A stretch of DNA of 5,106 nt. Source: Actinomycetota bacterium. Its GTDB lineage: Bacteria; Actinomycetota; Actinomycetes; Streptosporangiales; Streptosporangiaceae. Location: positions 244 to 5,349 of the forward strand of contig DPMS01000057.1 of NCBI GenBank assembly GCA_003541285.1, in the 5' to 3' direction. How positions within the stretch are numbered: position 1 is the first letter of the stretch; each line of letters begins with the position of its first letter. Below the pieces are notes generated by a model. It made no database searches. It saw only the letters and a program-made list of their open reading frames with translations, and had not been told where the DNA came from. Positions 1 to 4,597 of the stretch are shown here, piece after piece. The position numbers and the translations under genes were made by a program.

Positions 1-249
1 ATACTCACCGAGCGCGACGTCTTGAAGGCCGCCGCGTCCGGAGCGGACCTGTCAGCATCGAGGGTTTCGGAGTGGATGACTCCCGACCCGCAAACGGCCA
101 GCCCGGACATGTCCGCGGAAGACGCGGCGCAGATCATGCTTCTGAACGGGTTCCGTCACCTCCCGGTCGTTGACGGCCGCACGGTCTGTGGCGTGGTGAG
201 CCTGCGCGACCTTTTCGCAGCCAGGATCCGCCGCCCGCGGCCGGGCTGA
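1..249 (+). CDS. CBS-domain protein, C-terminal part (5' end outside window)
   Basis: The frame is open from the first base to a TGA at 247-249 and gives 82 residues. The start (ILTERDVLKAAASG) is the end of one CBS repeat, where the typical G-I-(L/V)-T-x-R-D motif occurs. A second CBS repeat follows: a 'VSEWMTPDPQTASPD' strand, an 'EDAAQIMLLNGFRHLPVVD' helix-strand and a closing 'GVVSLRDLFAARI'. Paired CBS domains usually bind adenine nucleotides and act as small stand-alone sensors or as regulatory modules of larger proteins. Because the second repeat ends only a few residues before the stop, this is either a small two-CBS protein of about 140 aa or the C-terminal regulatory part of a longer one; the window cannot decide. 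The tail RIRRPRPG is basic and probably disordered. No partner gene is visible downstream. Confidence 0.85.
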   Translation: MLTERDVLKAAASGADLSASRVSEWMTPDPQTASPDMSAEDAAQIMLLNGFRHLPVVDGRTVCGVVSLRDLFAARIRRPRPG

Positions 250-265
250 ACTCCGCCAGACCGGT

Positions 266-294
266 CCCGCCCTGGCGCTTTACGGCAGTGCGGG
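266..294 (+). terminator. Possible rho-independent-like hairpin after the CBS gene
   Basis: Starting 17 nt after the CBS stop codon, CCCGC (266-270) pairs with GCGGG (290-294). After one C/T mismatch, CTG (272-274) pairs with CAG (286-288), leaving an 11-nt loop. This makes an 8-bp interrupted GC-rich stem. There is no T-tract, which is common for actinomycete terminators. Its position just behind a stop and ahead of an unrelated gene remnant favours termination. Folding alone cannot prove it. Confidence 0.4.
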
Positions 295-347
295 GGCAGG
301 GAACTGAACAGCCCGACGCGCAGATGTTCGGCCGAGGGAAGGGCAAC

Positions 348-722
348 GTGACCGACGTCCGAGGGAACCTTTGGGCGCACGATCCTGGCCCGTCGAGCCC
401 GGGTGGCTGGGCAGAGTTGTTCGCCATGGATGCGTCGCGGCGGATCCTCGGCGACGGCATCGTGTGGGTCGCCGACGGGTCGATCAGCGATGTGACCACC
501 GCCGATCAGGAACCCCCCGCTCACACCGGATCCCCGGTGATCCCGACCGCCGGGACGATCTACCCCGGCATGATCGAACTCCACATCGCCGGCACTACTA
601 CGTCGCAGGGTCTCACGCCACGGTCGGCACCGATCAAGCACCTGTACAAGGGCATCGTCCGCAGCGCCGAGTTGCCGGACGCCCCCGGGCTGGATCCGGC
701 CCGGCCCAAGATCGGTGACGTG
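348..722 (+). pseudogene. Amidohydrolase-family remnant with internal deletion and lost C-terminus
   Basis: The likely original start is GTG 348, preceded by the purine-rich site GAGGGAAGGG (334-343). Residues 30-79 look like the N-terminal beta-sandwich and first barrel strand of an amidohydrolase: 'RRILGDGIVWVADGSI', then 'AGTIYPGMIELH'. In the family this strand runs straight into the metal-binding H-x-H, usually read as IELHNHL. Here His79 (582-584) is followed at once by 'IAGTTTSQG' and 'HLYKGIVRSAEL', which match a segment normally tens of residues further on (GTTTSQG...YYRGIVRN). I infer an in-frame internal deletion of about 60-70 residues near 584/585. Similarity stops near 'KIGDV' (722), before the remaining metal ligands. 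The frame stays open to a TGA at 894-896, but that tail is antisense to the SDR remnant. Without the HxH and the later His/Asp ligands, hydrolase activity is very unlikely. Family recall is from memory; the substrate is unknown. Confidence 0.72.
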
Positions 723-735
723 ACGCCCGGCAGCC

Positions 736-1242
736 TCACGTCGTCCCGCAAGTCGCTGGCCAGAAGGGGTGCGCGGATCCTCCACCATGGCGCAGGATCG
801 GGGCGGCAAAGTCCCGGATTGCCTCCGCGTAGCGGGGATCGGCAGCCCCGGCCTGCAGCAGCGGGGTGTCGACGGATCCCGGGGCGACGGTGTTGATGCG
901 GACGCCCGCAGCCCCCCATTCCGCCACCCGGCGGCGCACGGCCACGGTCAGCGCGTTCTTCGAGGCGGCGTACGCGAACTGGCCGCGGTAGTCACCTGCG
1001 GACTGCACGGCGGCAGCGGCCAGTGCTTCGTCCCCGCTCTCGACGGCAGCCGAGATCGGATTGTCATCCCAGGTCAGCATCGTTGAGGCAACCGGGGACA
1101 CCACCACCGCGGCGGGCTGGCTGCCCTTGCGCAGAGCCGGGAACAGCCCGTCGATCAGCGCGACCGTGCCGAAGTAGTTCACGCCCACGATCTTGCTGAC
1201 GTCGTCGACGTGCGGGCTGCCGGTGACGGCGATGATGGACAT
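736..1242 (-). pseudogene. Short-chain dehydrogenase/reductase remnant (N-terminal deletion, broken C-terminus)
   Basis: The start is ATG 1242, overlapping the OYE stop as TGATG, with a strong ribosome site GGGGAGGA about 4 nt upstream, so it was translationally coupled to OYE. The frame gives 168 aa, against about 250 for the family. Residues 1-9 (MSIIAVTGS) are the first Rossmann strand and the opening of the TGxxxGxG cofactor loop. At 1216/1215 the sequence jumps to 'PHVDDVSKIVGVNYFG', a region normally found around residue 90, so about 75 residues carrying the glycine loop are missing, in frame. The catalytic half remains: Ser49/Ser53 in 'VVVSPVAS', Tyr91-x3-Lys95 in 'YAASK', and 'INTVAPGSVDTPLL' (116-129). 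After 'RDFAAPILRHGG' the frame degrades; a neighbouring frame holds 'APLLASDLRDDV', like the FLASD strand near SDR C-termini, which implies a second small lesion. The usual final 'DGG' segment is absent. It resembles the 3-alpha-hydroxysteroid dehydrogenase-like SDR group. NAD(P) binding is very unlikely. Confidence 0.75.
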
Positions 1243-2426
1243 CAGGTCCTCCCCGGTGCCGCGAGCACACAGTGAGTGCCGCGGTAGATGGTCGGCATGC
1301 ACTTGTTGCAGTGAATGCACAGCGATCTCGTCCCGGGATCGGCCTGCATGCGCTGGACGAGATCGGGTTCGCGCAGCAGGGCCCGGGCCAGCGCGACGAA
1401 CGCGAAGCCCTCCGCCATGGCCAGGTCCATCGTCTCTTTACAGGTGATCCCGCCCAGGAGGATGAGCGGCAGGGTCAGCGCGGCACGGAACTGGCGGGCG
1501 CGGTCGAGGAGGTAGGCCTCCTGGTAGGGGTAGCTGCGCAAGAAGCGGCCGCCGGCGAGCTGGATGCCCGCCCGCAGCGGCTGCGGGAACGCAGCGGCGA
1601 ACTCCCGGATCGGCGCGTCCCCGGTGAACAGGTACATCGGGTTGAGCAGCGAGCTGCCAGCGGTGAGCTCGAGTGCATCCACGCTCCCGTCAGCTTCCAG
1701 CCAGTGGGCGACCTGGATGCTTTCGTCCAGCCAGAATCCGCCAGGCACGCCGTCATCCATGTTCAGCTTGGCGGTGATGGCGAGCTGGCCGCCGACCGCG
1801 GCCCGCACCGCGCGGGCGACGTCGCGGGCCAGGCGTGCCCGGTTGGCGAGGCTGCCGCCGAACTCGTCGGTGCGCTTGTTGAGCCGGGGGCTCAGGAATG
1901 AGCTGACCAGGTAGTTGTGCCCGAAGTGGATCTCGACCGCGTCGAAACCGGCTTCGCGTGCGGTGAGCGCGGCCTCGGCGTGGGCACGGGTGATCCGCTG
2001 CAGGTCGCCGGCGGATGCGGCCTTGATCATGCGCATGCTCAGCGGGCTGAGCCGGCGGGCCGGCGCGAGCGCGGGGAGCCGGTTGGAGGCGGCGTTGGCG
2101 ACCGGGCCCGCATGCCCGATCTGGGCACAGACCGCGGCTCCTTCGGCATGGACCGCTTCGGTGAGCCTGCGCAGCCCGGGCACCGCCTCAGGGCGCATCC
2201 AGATCTGGTGGCGGTCGGTGCGGCCCTCGGGCGACACCGCGCAGTACGCGACCGTGGTCATGCCGACCCCGCCGCGGGCGGGCCGCAGGTGGTAGCCGAT
2301 CAGATCGGAGGTGACCAGGGCGTGCGGGGTCATGCCCTCGAAAGTCGCGGCCTTGATGACCCGGTTGCGCAGCTCTACGGGGCCCAGCCGCGCGGGCGCG
2401 AACACGTCGGGGACGGTGGCGTTCAC
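1242..2426 (-). CDS. Old Yellow Enzyme family NADH:flavin oxidoreductase (intact)
   Basis: A 394-aa single TIM-barrel flavoprotein, cytosolic, expected to bind FMN and reduce activated C=C bonds with NAD(P)H; the substrate is unknown. The start is GTG 2426, overlapping the TetR stop as GTGA; 'DVFAPARLGPVELRNRVIKAATFEGM' is the standard N-terminus and first FMN-binding strand. Further landmarks: 'CAQIGHAGP' (100-108); 'EIHFGHNYLVSSFLSPRLN' (165-183), whose His167 and His170 correspond to the paired active-site histidines of YqjM-like enzymes; 'RTDEFGGSLANRARL' (185-199); and the phosphate-binding end 'LLGGITCKETM...FAFVALARALLREPDL' (323-356). The C-terminus carries Cys370, Cys373, Cys376 and Cys386 (LCIHCNKCM...GTHC), resembling the iron-sulfur ligand set of 2,4-dienoyl-CoA reductases, but the second FAD/NAD domain of those enzymes is absent. 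There is no frameshift or gap. It is the middle gene of an operon whose flanking genes are both damaged. Confidence 0.93.
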   Translation of the reverse strand: MNATVPDVFAPARLGPVELRNRVIKAATFEGMTPHALVTSDLIGYHLRPARGGVGMTTVAYCAVSPEGRTDRHQIWMRPEAVPGLRRLTEAVHAEGAAVCAQIGHAGPVANAASNRLPALAPARRLSPLSMRMIKAASAGDLQRITRAHAEAALTAREAGFDAVEIHFGHNYLVSSFLSPRLNKRTDEFGGSLANRARLARDVARAVRAAVGGQLAITAKLNMDDGVPGGFWLDESIQVAHWLEADGSVDALELTAGSSLLNPMYLFTGDAPIREFAAAFPQPLRAGIQLAGGRFLRSYPYQEAYLLDRARQFRAALTLPLILLGGITCKETMDLAMAEGFAFVALARALLREPDLVQRMQADPGTRSLCIHCNKCMPTIYRGTHCVLAAPGRT

Positions 2427-2880
2427 CGCGCGTCCAGCCCCGCCACGACGAAGGTGCGCAGGGCGTCAGCGGAGGCCGGCGGGTTGTCCGGGACGTCCGC
2501 CAGCGGATTCCCGAGAACGTGGAGCAGGAGCCGGAAAGCGAGCAGCCAGCGGTCCGCGGCCTCCTGACCGGTCAGGTCCGGCCGGGCGGCACGGAGCAGC
2601 TCGACCCACGGGGCCAGGCTGAACCAGCGGGAATTCCATGCCAGCCGCCGTCCGGAAAAAGGACCAGGGCGAGCAAGTGCAAGCGGAGCCAGCGCTCCTC
2701 CAGCAGAGCTGCCACCAGCCTGTCCCTGGAACCGAAGTGGTAATGAACGGCGGCCGCGTTCGCCCCTGCTGCGGCGTTGATCGCCCGCACGGACACGTTG
2801 TCGTAGCCGGACTCCAGCAGCAGCCGCTCGGCCACCGTCAGCAGCCGTTCCCGGGTCGGCTCTATCGTCGTGCCTCCCAA
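2423..2880 (-). pseudogene. TetR-family regulator, frameshifted and shortened, start codon lost
   Basis: Two frames each hold half of one TetR protein. The N-terminal half (2865 to about 2644) has the helix-turn-helix: 'EPTRERLLTVAERLLLESG', 'NVSVRAINAAAGANAAAVHYHFGSRDRLVAALL'. The C-terminal half lies in another frame from about 2638 to the TGA at 2423-2425: 'WNSRWFSLAPWVELL', 'QEAADRWLLAFRLLLHVLG'. Together they make about 145 residues, against about 190-200 usual, so roughly 50 central residues are gone and the reading frame is broken near 2640-2646. The DNA-binding half alone would run on to a stop near 2572, without the ligand-binding and dimer helices. The start is also odd: GGGAGG (2878-2873) sits 7 nt before an ATA (2865-2863) where a start belongs. 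The only in-frame alternative is TTG 2880, which lies upstream of that site. The gene was the first of the TetR-OYE-SDR operon and probably its repressor. Confidence 0.78.
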
Positions 2881-2890
2881 TCACCCGCCG

Positions 2891-2920
2891 AGTAGAACAT
2901 GCTTTCCAGCGGCGATTCAA
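2891..2920 (-). promoter_or_regulatory. Predicted promoter of the TetR-OYE-SDR operon
   Basis: On the minus strand, TTGAAT (2920-2915) as -35 and TCTACT (2896-2891) as -10 each match 4 of 6 consensus bases, with an 18-nt spacer. Transcription would begin near 2884, giving a leader of about 20 nt that contains the GGGAGG site. This agrees with an original start at 2865 rather than at TTG 2880, which would be only about 4 nt from the transcript end. Prediction by eye. Confidence 0.5.
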
Positions 2921-2934
2921 GCATCGATTGAATC
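2914..2934. promoter_or_regulatory. 21-bp palindromic TetR-type operator
   Basis: GATTCAA (2914-2920) and TTGAATC (2928-2934) form a perfect 7-bp inverted repeat around a 7-nt centre, a size and symmetry typical of TetR dimer sites. The left arm overlaps the predicted -35 box of the TetR-OYE-SDR promoter, so a bound repressor would block RNA polymerase. A second inverted repeat, CATCG (2922-2926) / CGATG (2937-2941), is interleaved and could extend the site or allow two dimers. The region is visibly AT-richer than its surroundings. The natural ligand of the site is inferred to be the adjacent TetR protein, now broken. Confidence 0.6.
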
Positions 2935-2941
2935 AACGATG

Positions 2942-3149
2942 GAATGCGCGGGCGCCACGTGCCACCCACCTGTTGGCGCCGTGACCTCGCGATAGCCGAA
3001 GCTGGCTGAGGCCATCGGGAGCGGTCTGGCCGGTGACGATGTACGACGGCAGTTCCCAGCCAGCGAACTGTAATCACTCGGCCGCGTCACGCAGTTCGCT
3101 GCTAAGGCTGAGCCGGACTCCCGCGTGCGGCACTGCCTCAGGGCCGGGC
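2942..3149. other. Non-coding region between the operator and the SemiSWEET promoter
   Basis: No reading frame here has a recognisable protein or a good ribosome site; open frames on both strands appear to be chance products of high GC. Its main content is a set of inverted repeats built on CAGTTC/GAACTG at 3050-3101, described separately. Together with the flanking operator and SemiSWEET leader, it makes about 360 nt without a gene. Confidence 0.5.
3050..3101. repeat. Competing inverted repeats (CAGTTC / GAACTG / CAGTTCGCTG)
   Basis: CAGCGAACTG (3061-3070) and CAGTTCGCTG (3092-3101) form a perfect 10-bp inverted repeat with a 21-nt spacer. The inner GAACTG (3065-3070) also pairs perfectly with an upstream CAGTTC (3050-3055) across a 9-nt loop. 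The two stems share one arm, so in RNA they exclude each other. On DNA they could instead be three half-sites for a regulator. A 10-bp perfect arm is hard to dismiss as chance, but its role is unknown. Confidence 0.5.
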
Positions 3150-3161
3150 TCCTGGTAGCGT
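3133..3161 (+). promoter_or_regulatory. Possible SemiSWEET promoter
   Basis: TAGCGT (3156-3161), in the context 'CTGGTAGCGTGAG', resembles actinomycete housekeeping -10 boxes. CTGCCT (3133-3138) is a weak -35 with a 17-nt spacer. Transcription would start near 3168, about 78 nt before the SemiSWEET ATG. Tentative. Confidence 0.35.
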
Positions 3162-3172
3162 GAGTGACGGCC

Positions 3173-3208
3173 GTGCTTGCGCCCCTCACCAGGTCAGCTG
3201 GCGAGCAC
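3173..3208 (+). repeat. Stem-loop in the SemiSWEET leader
   Basis: GTGCT (3173-3177) pairs with AGCAC (3204-3208), and after a 2-nt TG bulge CGCC (3180-3183) pairs with GGCG (3200-3203). This is a 9-bp bulged stem with a 16-nt loop. If transcription starts near 3168, this hairpin forms at the very 5' end of the mRNA, where it could stabilise the transcript or tune translation. The ribosome site at 3234-3241 is outside it. Function not shown. Confidence 0.35.
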
Positions 3209-3245
3209 AGTCCGCCGAGCCCGGGCGCCTTTCAGGGGAGGCGTC

Positions 3246-3527
3246 ATGGCCACGACCGGGCTTGCTATTGCCGCCGCCGCGTGGGGCGTGCTGATGGCTC
3301 TGTCACCGGTTCTGCAGATCCGCCGGATGCTCCGGCAGCGATCCTCGGCTGATGTGTCGATCGGGTACTTCGCGGTCTTGCTGGTGGGATTCCTGCTGTG
3401 GATCTGCTACGGCATCGCCGCACGCAACCTGGCCCTCATCGTGCCCAATACGGTCGCCCTGCTTACCGGAGCCAGCACCGTCGCGGTCGCCCTCCGGCTA
3501 GGCCGCGGAACTCGCAGTAAGCGGTAG
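3246..3527 (+). CDS. SemiSWEET-family sugar transporter (PQ-loop/MtN3 fold)
   Basis: A complete 93-aa membrane protein. The start is ATG 3246, with a good ribosome site AGGGGAGG (3234-3241) 4 nt upstream; an in-frame ATG at 3177 is too far from any such site. There are three hydrophobic helices: TM1 about 4-24 (ending SPVLQ, with Pro21 and Gln24), TM2 about 40-58 (YFAVLLVGFLLWICYGI) and TM3 about 62-83 (LALIVPNTVALLTG). A cytosolic basic loop RRMLRQRSSADVS lies between TM1 and TM2; the S-x-D-V/I-S turn is typical. Trp52 and Asn68, 16 residues apart, match the substrate-pocket Trp/Asn pair of characterised bacterial SemiSWEETs. Three-helix units dimerise to form the pore and move mono- or disaccharides down their gradient. 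The protein ends in a basic tail RLGRGTRSKR. No sugar-metabolism gene is adjacent, so the substrate is open. It appears monocistronic. Confidence 0.88.
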   Translation: MATTGLAIAAAAWGVLMALSPVLQIRRMLRQRSSADVSIGYFAVLLVGFLLWICYGIAARNLALIVPNTVALLTGASTVAVALRLGRGTRSKR

Positions 3528-3765
3528 GGGGCCGCAGTCGCGTTGCCCTTGATCACACACGTGATGGCCAGTCCACCGGCAGCCGGGCCACCATCAATTC
3601 GACCGCGGACTCCCGGCGCCGAAGCCCGTCACGGCCCCGGACTCCTCAGGGCTGGATCATGACGCTAGCTGCTGGTGCCCGCCCGGGTCCATCGATCTTG
3701 AACGCTCGCCGGCGGCCCGCTGTCATGCCGCCGAGGGCGTGATGCGCGGCAGAGGTACTGCCGGC
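3528..3765. other. Convergent intergenic region without a recognised gene
   Basis: These 238 nt separate the converging SemiSWEET and Nudix genes. No frame encodes a recognisable protein. ATCAC/GTGAT (3552-3556 / 3561-3565) is a small dyad, and a stronger hairpin lies at 3710-3733. No IS ends or tRNA were found. Confidence 0.5.
3710..3733. terminator. Hairpin between converging SemiSWEET and Nudix genes
   Basis: CGGCGGC (3710-3716) and GCCGCCG (3727-3733) form a perfect 7-bp GC stem with a 10-nt loop. It lies 33 nt beyond the Nudix stop (minus strand) and about 180 nt beyond the SemiSWEET stop, so it more likely terminates the Nudix transcript. There is no T-tract. Confidence 0.4.
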
Positions 3766-4287
3766 CTAGCGGCCGCTGAGCGTGCCCCGGATCAGCGCGG
3801 CGAGCCTGCGGGGCCAGATCACCTCGGCGGTGCTGTCCAGTTCGGCCAGGGTCCACCATCGCCATGCGGCGATGCCATCACTGGCGTGCATCGCGGCCAC
3901 GTCCCCGAGGTCACGGCACACCTGGTCAGTGCGGGCCAGGAAGAGACGCTCATGCTGGCGGAAAGCCCGGCCTTCGCGGACGATCATCCGCATGTGCCGG
4001 TGGATCTCGCCCAGCAGCGCAATATCGTCCCAGCCGGTCTCTTCGGCAAGCTCGCGGCTGGCGGCTGCCGCGTAGGACTCTCCGGGGTTCAGGCCCCCGC
4101 CGGGAGTGGCCCAGTGCCGCCCGGCCGGCGGATCATCGTCGTAGCGCAGCAGCAGCACCCGGTCAGCGGGGTCGAGCACGATGACCCGGCCCGCGTGCCG
4201 CAGTGGCAGCCCGGCCATATCCCCCATCCCGCGGTCAGGCAGGCCCGCGGGCTGGCATCGGTCCATGCTTATCATTGTGCCGGGCAC
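3766..4287 (-). CDS. Nudix hydrolase
   Basis: A cytosolic Mg2+-dependent hydrolase of nucleoside diphosphates linked to another group; the substrate cannot be told from sequence. The Nudix box is perfect over 23 residues (64-86 counting from GTG 4287): G64-x5-E70-x7-R78-E79-L-A-E82-E83-T-G85-W86. Before it come the usual first strand 'RVIVLDPADRVLLLRY' (34-49) and 'HWATPGGGL'. After it come 'HERLFLART' and 'WRWWTLAEL', the closing strand and helix of the fold. The start is uncertain. GTG 4287 has no ribosome site, and neither do ATG 4275 or ATG 4266. ATG 4218 has a weak G-run directly upstream. The domain needs only about residue 28 onward, so 150-166 aa is plausible. CACAAT lies 7 nt before ATG 4266 and could be a -10 box for a leaderless transcript. 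The gene converges on SemiSWEET and diverges from the GntR operon; no shared function is evident. Confidence 0.9.
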   Translation of the reverse strand: MPGTMISMDRCQPAGLPDRGMGDMAGLPLRHAGRVIVLDPADRVLLLRYDDDPPAGRHWATPGGGLNPGESYAAAASRELAEETGWDDIALLGEIHRHMRMIVREGRAFRQHERLFLARTDQVCRDLGDVAAMHASDGIAAWRWWTLAELDSTAEVIWPRRLAALIRGTLSGR

Positions 4288-4338
4288 CGGCGGGCCGGCA
4301 CCCAGCCGCCAGCCCGCGGCATAGCCATCGCGGCGCGG

Positions 4339-4371
4339 TCAGCACCGCTCACCTCGTGGGCGGTGCGCTGA
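4339..4371. repeat. Dyad in the Nudix/GntR divergent region
   Basis: TCAGC-ACCGC (4339-4348) pairs with GCGGT-gc-GCTGA (4360-4371): 10 bp with a 2-nt bulge and an 11-nt loop. Read alternatively, GCACCGC (4342-4348) and GCGGTGC (4360-4366) form a perfect 7-bp stem. It may be an operator or a transcript hairpin. It lies about 50 nt upstream of the Nudix start region and over 200 nt upstream of GntR. Confidence 0.35.
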
Positions 4372-4473
4372 TCACGGAACAAGACGCGCACGCCGACCGG
4401 ATGGGTGCACAGGCCACGATGATCGTCCTATGCCAGTTGGTCACGGACCGTGCTGGAACCTGGGCCAGACAGC

Positions 4474-4499
4474 GCGCGCAGTTCCGTCTTATTGCGCGC
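4474..4499. promoter_or_regulatory. Inverted repeat upstream of GntR-ABC operon, candidate GntR operator
   Basis: GCGCGCA (4474-4480) and TGCGCGC (4493-4499) form a perfect 7-bp inverted repeat with a 12-nt AT-richer spacer. A possible -10 TACGGT (4504-4509) follows immediately, with TTCCGT (4482-4487) inside the spacer as a weak -35 at 16 nt. YtrA-type GntR repressors usually bind a dyad in their own promoter, so this is a reasonable autoregulatory site. It is about 100 nt upstream of the chosen GntR start. Confidence 0.42.
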
Positions 4500-4597
4500 C
4501 CGATACGGTGGGCCGGGATGCCGCCGGCGCCGCGCCGGACGGGGCGTTCTGGGTGCCGTCAGTCAGTCGGCCGGGGCAATCCGGGCTCGCTCTTGCC

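Larger units (their letters stand above)
4288..4597. other. Divergent intergenic region between Nudix and GntR genes
   Basis: These 310 nt hold no recognisable protein. Frames remain open on the plus strand (for example an in-frame N-terminal extension of GntR from ATG 4430) but resemble nothing in the GntR family. Two dyads (4339-4371 and 4474-4499) and a possible -10 box TACGGT (4504-4509) suggest regulatory DNA for the two outward-facing genes. Confidence 0.5.

Noticed and set aside
156..919. Long minus- and plus-strand open frames covering the amidohydrolase remnant and the CBS end
   Set aside because: They have no family resemblance or ribosome sites and read like Arg/Pro/Gly-rich antisense of GC-rich coding DNA. 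Only the plus frame with amidohydrolase motifs was kept.
736..1320. SDR start 26 codons upstream at 1320
   Set aside because: This segment lies inside the OYE C-terminal coding region in another frame; ATG 1242 has a strong ribosome site and the SDR consensus start MSIIAVTG.
1272..2567. Plus-strand open frames opposite the OYE gene
   Set aside because: They are antisense shadows of a clearly conserved enzyme; their composition is biased and no motif is recognisable.
3013..3041. CATCG…CGATG repeat resembling the arms near the TetR operator
   Set aside because: Short arms with a 19-nt spacer and no link to a promoter; probably coincidence.
2917..3189. Minus-strand frame between the operator and SemiSWEET (90 codons)
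   Set aside because: There is no recognisable domain or ribosome site, and it overlaps the inverted repeats and the promoter region.
3552..3565. ATCAC-ACAC-GTGAT dyad after SemiSWEET
   Set aside because: 5-bp arms are expected by chance at this scale, and the position after a gene end does not suggest an operator.
4285..4430. Minus-strand open stretch upstream of the Nudix gene (…VRVLFRDQRTAHEVSGAD…)
   Set aside because: It looked briefly like a gene fragment, but it is bounded by a TAG just upstream, has no good start and matches no family I know.
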